Below are positions 46,093 through 55,080 of a stretch of 64,000 nt of DNA, piece after piece (position 1 is the first letter of the stretch; each line of letters opens with the position of its first letter). Under the pieces are notes generated by a model. The model saw nothing but the letters and a program-made list of their open reading frames with translations, was not told where the DNA came from and searched no databases. Position numbers and translations under genes: made by a program. The stretch comes from Micromonospora olivasterospora. Its GTDB lineage: Bacteria > Actinomycetota > Actinomycetes > Mycobacteriales > Micromonosporaceae. The stretch lies in assembly GCF_007830265.1 (NCBI RefSeq), contig NZ_VLKE01000001.1, forward strand, positions 1,054,001-1,118,000, read 5' to 3'.

Positions 46093-47517
46093 GTGAGGGG
46101 CGTGGGGGGCGTCAGGCTGCGGGGGTTCGGGTGGCGGCACGCCGGGCGGAGGGCCTGGGCGGTGCGCGGGCTCGACCTGCACGTCGAGGCCGGCGAGCGG
46201 GTGCTGCTGCTGGGCCCCTCCGGCGCCGGCAAAAGCACGCTGCTCGCCGCGCTCGCCGGGCTGCTGCCGGCGGACTCCGGCGAGCAGGAGGGGACCGTCG
46301 AGGTCGACGGGGTGGAGCCCCGGCAGGCTCGTGAGCAGGTCGGGATCGTCTTCCAGGACCCGGAGACCCAGCTCGTGATGGCCCGCTGCGGCGACGACGT
46401 CGCGTTCGGGCTGGAGAACCGGGGCGTGCCCGCCGGCGAGATCTGGCCCCGGGTCGACGAGGCAATGCGGCGGGTCGGCTTCCCGTACCACCGGGACCGG
46501 CCGACCGCCGCGCTCTCCGGCGGTGAGCAGCAGCGCCTGGCGCTGGCCGGCGCCCTCGCCCTGCGGCCCCGACTGCTGCTGCTCGACGAGCCGACCGCGA
46601 ACCTCGACCCGGCCGGCGCGGCGCTGGTCCGGCGGGCGATCACCGGCGCCCTGGACGCGGACACCACCATGATCCTCGTCGAGCACCGGGTCGCCGAGGC
46701 GCTGCCGCTGGTCGACCGGGTGGTGGTGCTGGAACCGGGCGGCGGGGTCCGCGCCGACGGGACGCCCGAGGCGGTCTTCGCCACGCACGGCGACGCGCTC
46801 GCCGCCGAGGGAGTCTGGGTGCCCGGCCGGACCATGCCGCCCCGACGCGCCGCCGCGCCCGCCGGCGACCTGCTGCTCGCCGCCGACCGGGTCGGCCTGC
46901 CGCCGCGCCTCGCCGCCACCGATGTTCGGGTACGCGCCGGCGAGGCGCTCGCCGTGCTCGGCCCGAACGGGGCCGGCAAGTCCACCCTGGCGCTGCTGCT
47001 CGGCGGCCTGCTGCGGCCCGGTACGGGTCGGGTGGCGGCGACCGGCGAGCTGGCCGGCCGGGACGCGGGCACTCCCCCGCACCGCTGGCGGGCGCCGGCC
47101 CTGGCCCGCCGGATCGGCTCGGTGTTCCAGGACCCGGAACACCAGTTCGTCACCGGCACCGTCTTCGACGAGCTGGCCCTCGGCCCGCGCCGCACCGGCC
47201 AGCCCGAGGCGGCGGTACGGGCCACCGTGGACGGCCTGCTGGACCGGCTGCGGTTGGCGGCGCTCGCGCGCGCCAACCCGTACACTCTCTCGGGTGGCGA
47301 GGCGCGGCGGCTGAGTGTGGCGACGGCCCTGGCCACCGCGCCCCGGCTGCTGGTCTGCGACGAACCCACCTTCGGCCAGGACCGGCGCACCTGGCGGGAG
47401 CTGGTCGACCTGCTCGCCGAGCTGCGCGAGGCCGGGCACGGCGTCGTCGCCGTCACCCACGACACCGACTTCGTCGACGCCCTCGCCGACCGCACCGTCA
47501 CCCTGGACCGGCCATGA
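46093..47517 (+). CDS. ykoD: ECF transporter duplicated ATPase
   Basis: 474 residues with two fused CbiO-like domains. Domain 1: GPSGAGKST, Q-loop IVFQDPETQLVMA, LSGGEQQRLALAGAL, LLLLDEPTANLDPA. Domain 2: GPNGAGKST, VFQDPEHQFVTGT, LSGGEARRLSVATAL, LLVCDEPTFGQD. It powers YkoE/YkoC. GTG 46093 follows GGAGGGAGG. Its last residues ADRTVTLDRP are duplicated downstream as mini-ORFs. Confidence 0.93.
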   Translation: MRGVGGVRLRGFGWRHAGRRAWAVRGLDLHVEAGERVLLLGPSGAGKSTLLAALAGLLPADSGEQEGTVEVDGVEPRQAREQVGIVFQDPETQLVMARCGDDVAFGLENRGVPAGEIWPRVDEAMRRVGFPYHRDRPTAALSGGEQQRLALAGALALRPRLLLLDEPTANLDPAGAALVRRAITGALDADTTMILVEHRVAEALPLVDRVVVLEPGGGVRADGTPEAVFATHGDALAAEGVWVPGRTMPPRRAAAPAGDLLLAADRVGLPPRLAATDVRVRAGEALAVLGPNGAGKSTLALLLGGLLRPGTGRVAATGELAGRDAGTPPHRWRAPALARRIGSVFQDPEHQFVTGTVFDELALGPRRTGQPEAAVRATVDGLLDRLRLAALARANPYTLSGGEARRLSVATALATAPRLLVCDEPTFGQDRRTWRELVDLLAELREAGHGVVAVTHDTDFVDALADRTVTLDRP

Positions 47518-47607
47518 CCCACGCCGAACCCGCCGACCGCACCGTCACCCTGGACCGGCCATGACCCACGCCGAACCCGCCGACCGCACCGTCACCCTGG
47601 ACCGGCC
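47485..47607. repeat. 47-bp tandem triplication of the ykoD 3' end
   Basis: The segment encoding ADRTVTLDRP plus the ATGA junction occurs at 47485, 47532 and 47579 (period 47 = 51 - 4). The first copy is the true gene end; the other two lie inside mini-ORFs. Confidence 0.95.
47514..47564 (+). CDS. 16-codon mini-ORF after ykoD
   Basis: ATG 47514 overlaps the ykoD stop (ATGA), and its own TGA overlaps the next ATG at 47561. The peptide MTHAEPADRTVTLDRP repeats the ykoD C-terminus. No function recognised. Confidence 0.4.
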   Translation: MTHAEPADRTVTLDRP

Positions 47608-47632
47608 AGGAACCACCGCGGGGCGGCCGTGA
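47561..47632 (+). CDS. 23-codon mini-ORF before ykoC
   Basis: Starts ATG 47561 inside the previous stop and begins with the same 16 residues, then GTTAGRP. Its TGA (47630-47632) overlaps the ykoC GTG start at 47629. It completes an unbroken coupled chain from ykoD to ykoC. Confidence 0.4.
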   Translation: MTHAEPADRTVTLDRPGTTAGRP

Positions 47633-48429
47633 TCAGCATCGAGCCCGTCGCCGCGCCCGGGGCTCCGCTGGCGCGACGGAACCCGGTGGCGAAGGTCGCC
47701 GCGGCGCTGGTCTTCTCGTTCACCCTGCTCGCCACCCTGGACCCGGTGGCTCCGGCGCTCGCCCTCGCCGTCGAGCTGGCCGTGCTGCCGCTGTTCGGCA
47801 TCCGGTACCGGGTGCTCGCCCGGCGGGCCGCGCCGCTGCTGGCCAGCGCCGCCGGAATCGTGGTCACCCTGGTCCTGTTCGCCGCCGACCGCTCGGGCCG
47901 GGTGCTGGTCGAGGCGGGGCCGCTGCTGGTCACGACCGGGGTGCTGGGGACCGCGCTCGGGCTGGCGCTGCGGATGCTGGCGGTCGCGCTGCCCGGCGTC
48001 ATCGTCTTCGCCACCACCGACCCCACCGACCTGGCCGACGCGCTGGTCCAGAACGCGAAGGCCCCGGCCCGGTTCGCGATCGGCGCGCTGGCCGCGTTCC
48101 GGCTGGTGCCGCTGCTCGGGCAGGAGTGGCAGATGATCAGCATGGCGCGGCGGGCGCGCGGCGTCGACGCCGGGCGCAACCCCGTGGCGAAGCTGCGGCT
48201 GTTCGTCTCCACCGCCTTCGCCCTGCTGGTGGGCGCGATCCGGCGGGGTACCCGGCTGGCCGTGGCGATGGACGCGCGGGGGTTCGACGCCGGCACCCCG
48301 CGCACCGTCGCGCGTCGACAGCGCTTCGGCGCCGCCGACGCCCTGCTGGTGGCAGGGGCCGCGATCCTGGCGGGGGCGGCGCTGGCGGTCAGCGTCGCGC
48401 TCGGCACGTTCCGCCCGCTGATCGGCTGA
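47629..48429 (+). CDS. ykoC: ECF transporter T component
   Basis: 266-residue scaffold subunit that couples S component to ATPases. It has about five helices; the hallmark coupling motifs are MARRARGVDAGR and MDARGFDAGTPR (A-R-G type). The early ARRNPVAKVAAALVFSFTLLATL is typical. GTG 47629 overlaps the mini-ORF stop. Confidence 0.92.
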   Translation: MISIEPVAAPGAPLARRNPVAKVAAALVFSFTLLATLDPVAPALALAVELAVLPLFGIRYRVLARRAAPLLASAAGIVVTLVLFAADRSGRVLVEAGPLLVTTGVLGTALGLALRMLAVALPGVIVFATTDPTDLADALVQNAKAPARFAIGALAAFRLVPLLGQEWQMISMARRARGVDAGRNPVAKLRLFVSTAFALLVGAIRRGTRLAVAMDARGFDAGTPRTVARRQRFGAADALLVAGAAILAGAALAVSVALGTFRPLIG

Positions 48430-48446
48430 CCCGCACGGAGTGTGGA

Positions 48447-48490
48447 CCGGGTGCGGTTGCCGGTGCCGGCGCAACGGCAACCGCACCCGG
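48447..48490. terminator. Bidirectional hairpin terminator after ykoC
   Basis: Perfect 16-bp arms ccgggtgcggttgccg and cggcaaccgcacccgg with a 12-nt loop, between convergent genes. Confidence 0.85.
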
Positions 48491-48497
48491 CGACCGG

Positions 48498-48734
48498 TCA
48501 GCTGCGCCGGAAGGCGTACCGGCGGGCCTGGCCGGCGCGCGGGTTACGGGCGGCGGCGAACCGGGCACCACCGGCCGGCGGGCCGGACTTCGGCGGGGGC
48601 GGCGTCTCCACGAACGGCGGCACGGGCGCGGCCGGCGCCACCACGAGGGTGTCGGGATCCGGCGGGGTCAGCTCCACCGGGGACGGACGCGGCGGCGCGC
48701 CGCGGGACTTACGGGAACTGCGCTTGGCGGGCAT
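48498..48734 (-). CDS. Small basic Pro-rich hypothetical protein
   Basis: 78 residues: a basic N-terminus (MPAKRSSRKSRGAPP), a Pro-rich middle and a basic C-terminus (FAAARNPRAGQARRYAFRRS). ATG 48734. No domain recognised; it may be disordered or nucleic-acid binding. Confidence 0.5.
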   Translation of the reverse strand: MPAKRSSRKSRGAPPRPSPVELTPPDPDTLVVAPAAPVPPFVETPPPPKSGPPAGGARFAAARNPRAGQARRYAFRRS

Positions 48735-49233
48735 ACATGGCCTCCTCGGTGCTGGCGCCTCCGGCGCGACGAGCGGGTACGGCAGCCCCGACGACCGGCA
48801 CGGGTCGGCCCGACCGGCGAGCGGGGTACGGGATGCCCCGGTGGGCCCGACCACGGGAGGGCGCCGCGCGACGGCGGCAGTGTGGGAATGCGGACGCCCG
48901 GGACGCGGCCCGCGGTGACAGCGGCGGGCCGGCTTCGGATGAAGGGCGTCAGATGCGCATGCCCCCACCGTAGCCGCCCGGCCGGGATCCCACAGCCGAT
49001 TTATTGGCGCCTGCCCCGCTGACGGCGACGCCGGGCCGACGGCACCGACACACGCGCCGGAAGGATCGCGCGCGTCGACGCCGCCTCGCCGAGGAGGGAA
49101 CGGGGAGGGGTCGCGCGCGTCGAGGCCCGCCTCGCCGAGCGTTGACGCCATTGCGGCGAGGTGAGCGGGGAACCCTGCTATACCGAAGGCGTCAACAGGG
49201 GCCCTCCCTTGCCTCGAGAGGTGGCGGGTACGT
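48735..49233. other. Intergenic region before gnd
   Basis: No gene supported. It holds an imperfect direct repeat of about 30 bp (tcgcgcgcgtcga...gcctcgccga, at about 49066 and 49110). Perfect 9-bp inverted arms GTTGACGCC (49141-49149) and GGCGTCAAC (49188-49196) flank a TATACC box, probably part of the gnd promoter. Confidence 0.6.
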
Positions 49234-50676
49234 ATGGCGCAGCGGCCGACGGCGCAGATCGGCGTGACCGGGCTGGCGGTGATGGGCCGGAACCTGGCCC
49301 GCAACCTGGCCCGCAACGGGTTCACGGTGGCGGTGCACAACCGGTCGCCGGAGCGTACCCGCAGCCTCGTCGCGGAGCACGGCGACGAGGGGGCGTTCGT
49401 GCCGTCCGAGTCCCTCGCCGACTTCGTCGCCTCGCTGGAGCGGCCCCGCGCGATCGTCGTCATGGTCAAGGCGGGCGACCCCACCGACGCGGTGCTCGGG
49501 GAGCTGGTGCCGCTGCTGGAACCGGGCGACATCGTCGTCGACTGCGGCAACGCGCACTTCGCCGACACCCGCCGGCGGGAGGAGGCGCTGCGGGAGCACG
49601 GGCTGCACTTCGTGGGCACCGGCGTCTCCGGCGGCGAGGAGGGCGCACTGCACGGGCCGAGCATCATGCCCGGCGGCTCGGCCGAGTCGTACCGGAAGCT
49701 CGGCCCGATCTTCGAGCGGATCGCCGCCCAGGTGGACGGCGTCCCGTGCTGCCGGCACATCGGCCCGGACGGCGCCGGGCACTTCGTGAAGATGGTCCAC
49801 AACGGCATCGAGTACGCCGACATGCAGCTCATCGCCGAGGCGTACGACCTGCTGCGGGCCGGACTGTCGGCGGGCCCGGCGGAGATCGCGGAGATCTTCC
49901 GGGGGTGGAACACCGGCGAGCTGGAGTCGTTCCTCATCGAGATCACCGCCGACGTGCTCGCGCACCCCGACGCGGCGACCGGCCGCCCGTTCGTCGACGT
50001 CGTGCGCGACGAGGCCGAGCAGAAGGGCACCGGCCGGTGGACGGTGCAGAACGCCCTCGACCTGGGCATCCCGATCACCGGCATCGCCGAGGCGACGTTC
50101 GCCCGGTCGCTGTCCGGGCACGCCGAGCAGCGCGCCGCGGCCCGGCGGGCCTTCGCCGACGCCGGGCAGCCGTGGTGGGTGGAGAACCGGGACACCTTCG
50201 TCGAGGACGTCCGGCGCGCGCTGCTGGCCAGCAAGATCGTCGCGTACGCGCAGGGCTTCGACCACATCCGCGCCGGCAGCCGGGAGTACGACTGGGGCAT
50301 CGACCTCGGCGGCACCGCCACGATCTGGCGGGGCGGGTGCATCATCCGGGCCCGCTTCCTGGACCGCATCCGCGAGGCGTACGACGCGCGGCCGGACCTG
50401 CCGACGCTGCTATTGGCGCCGTGGTTCGCCGACCGGGTCTCCGACGGGGTGCCGAGCTGGCGGCGGGTGGTGGCGGACGCGGCCCGGGCGGGGGTTCCCG
50501 CGCCGGCGTTCGCGTCGTCGCTGGCGTACTTCGACGCGCTGCGCGCCGAGCGGCTGCCCGCCGCGCTGATCCAGGGCCTGCGGGACAACTTCGGGGCGCA
50601 CACCTACCACCGGGTCGACCGGGAGGGCACGTTCCACACGCTGTGGGCCGGCGACCGCTCCGAGGTGTCGGCGTAG
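49234..50676 (+). CDS. gnd: 6-phosphogluconate dehydrogenase, decarboxylating
   Basis: Oxidative pentose-phosphate enzyme, 6-phosphogluconate to ribulose-5-phosphate + CO2 + NADPH. 480 residues, the long dimeric form. NADP-binding start QIGVTGLAVMGRNLARNLARNGF with HNRSPERT; signature GVSGGEEGALHGPSIMPGG; catalytic Lys in HFVKMVHNGIEYADMQ; C-terminal IQGLRDNFGAHTYHRVD. ATG 49234. The stop region is repeated four times (see repeat). Confidence 0.97.
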   Translation: MAQRPTAQIGVTGLAVMGRNLARNLARNGFTVAVHNRSPERTRSLVAEHGDEGAFVPSESLADFVASLERPRAIVVMVKAGDPTDAVLGELVPLLEPGDIVVDCGNAHFADTRRREEALREHGLHFVGTGVSGGEEGALHGPSIMPGGSAESYRKLGPIFERIAAQVDGVPCCRHIGPDGAGHFVKMVHNGIEYADMQLIAEAYDLLRAGLSAGPAEIAEIFRGWNTGELESFLIEITADVLAHPDAATGRPFVDVVRDEAEQKGTGRWTVQNALDLGIPITGIAEATFARSLSGHAEQRAAARRAFADAGQPWWVENRDTFVEDVRRALLASKIVAYAQGFDHIRAGSREYDWGIDLGGTATIWRGGCIIRARFLDRIREAYDARPDLPTLLLAPWFADRVSDGVPSWRRVVADAARAGVPAPAFASSLAYFDALRAERLPAALIQGLRDNFGAHTYHRVDREGTFHTLWAGDRSEVSA

Positions 50677-50763
50677 CCCTGCCGTGTCGGCGTAGCCGCC
50701 GGTCAGCCTGCCGTGTCGGCGTAGCCGCCGGTCAGCCTGCCGTGTCGGCGTAGCCGCCGGCCG
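50665..50763. repeat. Repeated gnd 3' end, four copies
   Basis: gtgtcggcgtag, which contains the gnd stop codon, recurs at 50665, 50684, 50713 and 50742. The last three form a 29-bp tandem repeat. Confidence 0.92.
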
Positions 50764-50779
50764 GTGTCGGCAGCGCCGG

Positions 50780-51007
50780 TCAGCCGGCGCGGGGGCTGCG
50801 CTGCGGCTCGGTCGGGGACCAGGTGATGGCCGGTTCGCCGCCGGCCAGCTCGCCGATCTCGCCGGAGCGGACGGCGGGCACGTGCCCCGCCTCGGCGCAG
50901 TGCCGCTCGGCGACGCCGGCGCACAGCTCCACCACCCGCTCGCGCAGCGGACCGTCCAGGTCGGTCGCGGCCAGGGCCACCGTCATCTCGTACCGGAGAT
51001 CCCGCAT
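50780..51007 (-). CDS. Small hypothetical protein
   Basis: 75 residues: MRDLRYEMTVALAATDLDGPLRERVVELCAGVAERHCAE, mostly helical and acidic, then PAITWSPTEPQRSPRAG. Codon use is normal. No known domain; convergent with gnd. Confidence 0.55.
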   Translation of the reverse strand: MRDLRYEMTVALAATDLDGPLRERVVELCAGVAERHCAEAGHVPAVRSGEIGELAGGEPAITWSPTEPQRSPRAG

Positions 51008-51131
51008 CCCCCACCCCCGTGGCGGACGCGACCGGGCGGCGCGCCCGCGCCGATCGTACGTCCGCGCGGGGCGGCGGCCGGCCGGAACGCGTCAGCGCCG
51101 CCCCCTGGAGGGGACGGCGCTGACCCGGGCG

Positions 51132-51317
51132 TCACCAGAGCCGGCGACGCTTCGCCTTGCGCGGGCGCAGCATGTCGGCGCCCCTGGCGAGCAGGCGACT
51201 CACCCCGGTCGGGCCGCGGCGGGCCTCCAGCGTGTGGCTGAGCCGGCGCGCGCCGGCCGCCGCCAGCGGCACCGCGACCGCCATGACCGTCCACTGGGCG
51301 ATGCGCTTCTGGATCAT
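51132..51317 (-). CDS. Small single-helix membrane protein
   Basis: 61 residues: one hydrophobic helix (WTVMAVAVPLAAAGARRL) and a strongly basic C-terminus (RPRKAKRRRLW). The ATG at 51317 follows GGAGGTGAACCACG. Function unknown. Confidence 0.6.
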   Translation of the reverse strand: MIQKRIAQWTVMAVAVPLAAAGARRLSHTLEARRGPTGVSRLLARGADMLRPRKAKRRRLW

Positions 51318-51384
51318 CGTGGTTCACCTCCGTAGCTGCCTGCCGGGGAAGGTACCCAGAGTGACGAGGCGCTATGCGCGGGCC

Positions 51385-52197
51385 TCACCTCGACGGGGCC
51401 ACCGGGTTGGGCAGCGCGCCGCCGAACCGGCGGTCCCGCTGGGCGTACAGCTCGCAGGCGTACCAGAGGTGACGGCGGTCGAAGTCCGGCCAGAGGGTGT
51501 CGAGGAAGACCAGCTCCGCGTACGCGCTCTGCCAGAGCAGGAAGTTGGAGGTGCGCTGCTCGCCGGAGGGGCGCAGGAAGAGGTCCACCTCGGGGATTTC
51601 CGGGTGGTAGAGGTACTTCGCCACCGTCTTCTCGGTGACCTTCGCCGGGTCGAGCCGGCCGGCGGCGACGTCGCGGGCGATCGCGGCGGCGGCGTCGGCG
51701 ATCTCGGCCTGGCCGCCGTAGTTGACGCAGAACTGCAGCGTCAGCGTCGAGTTGCCCCGGGACATCTCCTCCGCCGTCTGGAGCTCGGAGATGACGCTCT
51801 TCCACAGCCGCCCGGTCCGCCCGGACCAGACGACGCGGACACCGAGGTCGACGAGCTGGTCGCGGCGGCGGCGGATGACGTCCCGGTTGAAGCCCAGCAG
51901 GAAGCGGACCTCCTCCGGCGAGCGCCGCCAGTTCTCCGTCGAGAACGCGTACGCCGAGAGGTAGGGGATGCCCAGCTCGATGGCTCCCTCGATGGTGTCG
52001 AAGAGGCTGTGCTCCCCCGCCTCGTGGCCCTTGGTGCGGGGCAGCCCCCGCTCCTTGGCCCACCGGCCGTTGCCGTCCATCACCACGGCGACGTGCCGGG
52101 GCACCGCCGCGGGCGGCAGGGCGGGCGGGCGGGCGCCCGACGGGTGCGGTGTCGGCGGCACCGGCTCGCGGCGGCCGGCCCTCGTCGATCGGATCAC
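51385..52197 (-). CDS. uppS: Isoprenyl (polyprenyl) diphosphate synthase, cis type
   Basis: Makes the polyprenyl-phosphate carrier for cell-wall synthesis. 270 residues from GTG 52197, which overlaps the recO stop (GTGA). Motifs: [26 protein letters not shown] (catalytic Asp), [26 protein letters not shown] and the C-terminal [25 protein letters not shown]. recO-uppS adjacency is the mycobacterial order (Rv2362c-Rv2361c). Confidence 0.95.
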   Translation of the reverse strand: MIRSTRAGRREPVPPTPHPSGARPPALPPAAVPRHVAVVMDGNGRWAKERGLPRTKGHEAGEHSLFDTIEGAIELGIPYLSAYAFSTENWRRSPEEVRFLLGFNRDVIRRRRDQLVDLGVRVVWSGRTGRLWKSVISELQTAEEMSRGNSTLTLQFCVNYGGQAEIADAAAAIARDVAAGRLDPAKVTEKTVAKYLYHPEIPEVDLFLRPSGEQRTSNFLLWQSAYAELVFLDTLWPDFDRRHLWYACELYAQRDRRFGGALPNPVAPSR

Positions 52198-53039
52198 TCG
52201 GGTCTCTCTCCGTTCAGGTCGGTGCCGCGCCCCGCCGCGGCGCCCTGCGGCGGCGGGACCGGGCCGGCGCCGGGGGCACCCCGGTCGACCAGCGGCAGCG
52301 AGCGTAGCGCGCGCTCCAGGTGCCACTGCAGGTGCGCCGCGACCAGGCCGCTGCACTCCCGGCGCACGCCGGCCTCGGTGGCGTCGGCGAGCATCCAGTC
52401 GCCGGTGGTGAGGGCGGACATCAGGTCGATGGTGGCCGGGGCGGGGTGGGCGGCGCCGGGCGGGCGGCAGTCCGGGCAGACGGCGCCGCCGGCGGGCACC
52501 GAGAAGGCCCGATGCCGGCCGGGCGTGCCGCAGACCGCGCAGGCGGTCAGCGCCGGGGCCCAGCCGGCCAGGGCCATGCCGCGCAGCAGGTACGCGTCGA
52601 GCACCAGCGTGGTGGCGTGCTCGCCCCGCGCGAGGGACTTCAGCGCGCCGAGGGTGAGCTGGAACAGCCGCAGCGAGGGCTCCCGCTCCACCGGGGTGAG
52701 CCGCTCGGCGGTCTCGGCGACGGCGCTGGCCGCCGTGTAGCGGGGGTAGTCGCCGAGGAACCGCTTGCCGTACAGGTCGATGCCCTCGACCTGGCTGACG
52801 GTGTGCAGCGAGCTGCCCTGGTTGCCCTTCGGGTCGCCGGCGAGCTGGAGGTCGACGTGGCCGAACGGCTCCAGCCGGGCGCCGAACCTGCTGGTCGTGC
52901 GGCGGACCCCCCGGGCCACCGCGCGGATCCGGCCGTGCCGGCGGGTCAGCAGGGTGATGATCCGGTCGGACTCGCCGAGCTTCTGCACGCGTAACACCAC
53001 CGCGTCGTCGCGGTAGAGCTGTCGGCGGTACCCGGCCAT
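52194..53039 (-). CDS. recO: DNA repair protein RecO
   Basis: Recombination mediator of the RecFOR pathway, 281 residues. N-terminal OB-fold start [28 protein letters not shown], then the helical domain, and a zinc-binding CAVCG...CPDC pair. The start is ATG 53039. It overlaps uppS. Confidence 0.94.
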   Translation of the reverse strand: MAGYRRQLYRDDAVVLRVQKLGESDRIITLLTRRHGRIRAVARGVRRTTSRFGARLEPFGHVDLQLAGDPKGNQGSSLHTVSQVEGIDLYGKRFLGDYPRYTAASAVAETAERLTPVEREPSLRLFQLTLGALKSLARGEHATTLVLDAYLLRGMALAGWAPALTACAVCGTPGRHRAFSVPAGGAVCPDCRPPGAAHPAPATIDLMSALTTGDWMLADATEAGVRRECSGLVAAHLQWHLERALRSLPLVDRGAPGAGPVPPPQGAAAGRGTDLNGERPE

Positions 53040-53141
53040 CCGCTCATTCTCTCTCGGGGTGGGAAATCAGGGTCGGCTCGGGGTGGCCACGCGCACGATC
53101 CCCGATGCGCGCCGGTCCACGCCGGCCGTAGCGTGCTCGCC

Positions 53142-53927
53142 ATGGCTCTGCACCGCGCCCTGCCCGTCGGCTCCCTCGCCGCCGGCATCGCCGCCCTGAT
53201 GGTCCTCTCCGGCTGCGACAACCTGTCGTTCCGCCGGCTCGACTTCGACACCACCGAGGCGGCGACGATCAGGCGGGTGACGCTGCTGCCGGGCGGTGCG
53301 GGGGACGTGACGGTCCACGGCAGCGGCTCCGCCGGCGAGGTACGGATCAGGCGGGTCGTGCGGTACCAGGGTGACCAGCCCCCGGCCCGGTACGAGATCC
53401 GCGGCGACGAGCTGGTGCTGGACAGCGACTGCGGCCGCCGCTGCACCGTGTCGTACGACCTGACCGTCCCCGCGGGGGTGACGGTGCGCGGCGAGGGCGG
53501 CTCGGGGAACGTAAACCTGACCCGGGTCGGGACGGTGGACGTCCGGGTCGGCTCCGGCGATGTCCGGGTCGGCGGCGCCACCGGCGCCGTGCGCGTCGAG
53601 ACGGGTTCCGGCAACGTGGACGTGGAGGACCTGCGCGGTGCCGTCATCCTGCGAACCGGCTCCGGCGACGTCACGGGCCGGGGCATCGCCGGCCAGGTCG
53701 ACGCGGAGGCCGGCTCCGGCAACGTCACCGTGGAGCTGTCCGCCCCCGCCTCGGCCCGGGCGCACGCGTCCAGCGGGGACGTGCGGCTCACCGTGCCGGC
53801 CGGCCGGTACCGGGTGCGGGCCGGCGGCTCCGGCCACCCGGAGCTGGGCGTCACCGACGACCCGACGGCGTCCATGGTGATCGACGTGGGCGCGGAGAGC
53901 GGGAACGTGACCGTCACCGCGCGCTGA
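53142..53927 (+). CDS. DUF4097-like beta-repeat lipoprotein
   Basis: 261 residues. Signal peptide with lipobox VLSGC at about residue 27. The body is a right-handed beta-repeat: tandem V(R/E)xGSG(D/N)V motifs (VRVGSGDVRVGG, VETGSGNVDVED, LRTGSGDVTG, AEAGSGNVTVE). Probably surface-exposed; function unknown. Its last 14 bp overlap the convergent acyltransferase gene. Confidence 0.8.
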   Translation: MALHRALPVGSLAAGIAALMVLSGCDNLSFRRLDFDTTEAATIRRVTLLPGGAGDVTVHGSGSAGEVRIRRVVRYQGDQPPARYEIRGDELVLDSDCGRRCTVSYDLTVPAGVTVRGEGGSGNVNLTRVGTVDVRVGSGDVRVGGATGAVRVETGSGNVDVEDLRGAVILRTGSGDVTGRGIAGQVDAEAGSGNVTVELSAPASARAHASSGDVRLTVPAGRYRVRAGGSGHPELGVTDDPTASMVIDVGAESGNVTVTAR

Positions 53928-55080
53928 TCTTGAGCGTCAGCTCCTCGGGGGCGCGCGGCGCGGGAATGGGGCCGGCCGGCGCGGGGCTGACCGGCACGGA
54001 GCCCCGCTCGGCCGGCGCGGGGCTGACCGGGGCCGCCGCGGCCACGCCGGCCGGGGCGACACCGCCGGTCGCCGTCCGGCGCCGGCCGCCGGGCACCAGC
54101 TCCGGGGGCCGGCGGGCGGCCAGGTCCTCCACCCAGCCGACCAGCGCGATGACCACCCCGACCAGGGCGAAGACCAGCGCGACCCGGATCGCCAGGCCGA
54201 CCGGGTCCTGGTGGGACCAGCCGACCACGTCGACCAGCGGGGTGAGCGCCACCACGAACGGCATGTGCCAGAGGTAGACGGTGAGCGCCCGCCGGTTCAG
54301 CACGGTCACCGCCCGGCTGAACAGGGCGTTGCGGTCCACCCAGACGGCGGTCGCCGGGGCCCGGCCGAGCACCACCAGGATGAACGCGGCCGACCAGAGC
54401 GCGTTGCCGAGGTGGTTGTCGTTCAGGTCGTACCCGCGCGGGCCGGGGTGGGTGACGATCCAGGCCCCGCCGACGGCGCCGAGGACGAGCGCGACCGGCA
54501 CCAGCACCTGGTTCGCCAGCCGCCGCAGCAGGCCGTCGTGGTGGGCGAAGCCCAGCAGCCAGGCGCCGAAGTAGAGGCCGAACTCGCGCAGCGGCACCGG
54601 CGCGGCGGGCAGCAGGCCGAACTCGATCGCCGCGAGCAGCGCGTACGGGGCGAGCAGGGTGAGCAGGGGTACGCGGCGGAACAGCCACAGGGCGACCGGC
54701 GAGGCGAGCACGAACCACAGGTAGTCGCGCAGGTACCAGATCACGCTGAGCGCGAGCGCGCCCCAGTGGTTGGCCGGTGGGTCGGCGACCGGAAACGCCC
54801 AGAGCAGCACCTTCGGCGTCAGCGGCAACCCGGTGAGCAGCATGGCCGGGACGAACACCGCGGCCAGCACCCACAGCGACGGCAGCAGCCGGCGCAGGCG
54901 ACGGCCCACCGCCGCCGCCCCGCCCCGGTCCAGCGACGCGGCCATGAGCGAGCCGGCGAGGGCGAACATCACCGACATGGCCGGGAAGATCAGGGTCAGC
55001 GCCGCCCACCCGGTGACGTGGTAGACGACGACTCGGACGATGGCGAGGAAGCGGAGCAGGTCGAGGTATCGGTTTCGCAT
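53914..55080 (-). CDS. Acyltransferase-3 family (OafA/YrhL-like) membrane protein
   Basis: 388 residues with about ten helices. The family start is MRNRYLDLLRFLAIVRVVVYHVTGW (catalytic His in VYH); ALTVYLWHMPFVVALTPL is near the end. The Pro/Ala-rich cytosolic tail has two VSPAPA repeats. Likely acetylates or acylates a surface glycan or antibiotic sugar; substrate unknown. Inserted with the DUF4097-like gene between recO and era. Confidence 0.85.
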   Translation of the reverse strand: MRNRYLDLLRFLAIVRVVVYHVTGWAALTLIFPAMSVMFALAGSLMAASLDRGGAAAVGRRLRRLLPSLWVLAAVFVPAMLLTGLPLTPKVLLWAFPVADPPANHWGALALSVIWYLRDYLWFVLASPVALWLFRRVPLLTLLAPYALLAAIEFGLLPAAPVPLREFGLYFGAWLLGFAHHDGLLRRLANQVLVPVALVLGAVGGAWIVTHPGPRGYDLNDNHLGNALWSAAFILVVLGRAPATAVWVDRNALFSRAVTVLNRRALTVYLWHMPFVVALTPLVDVVGWSHQDPVGLAIRVALVFALVGVVIALVGWVEDLAARRPPELVPGGRRRTATGGVAPAGVAAAAPVSPAPAERGSVPVSPAPAGPIPAPRAPEELTLKISAR

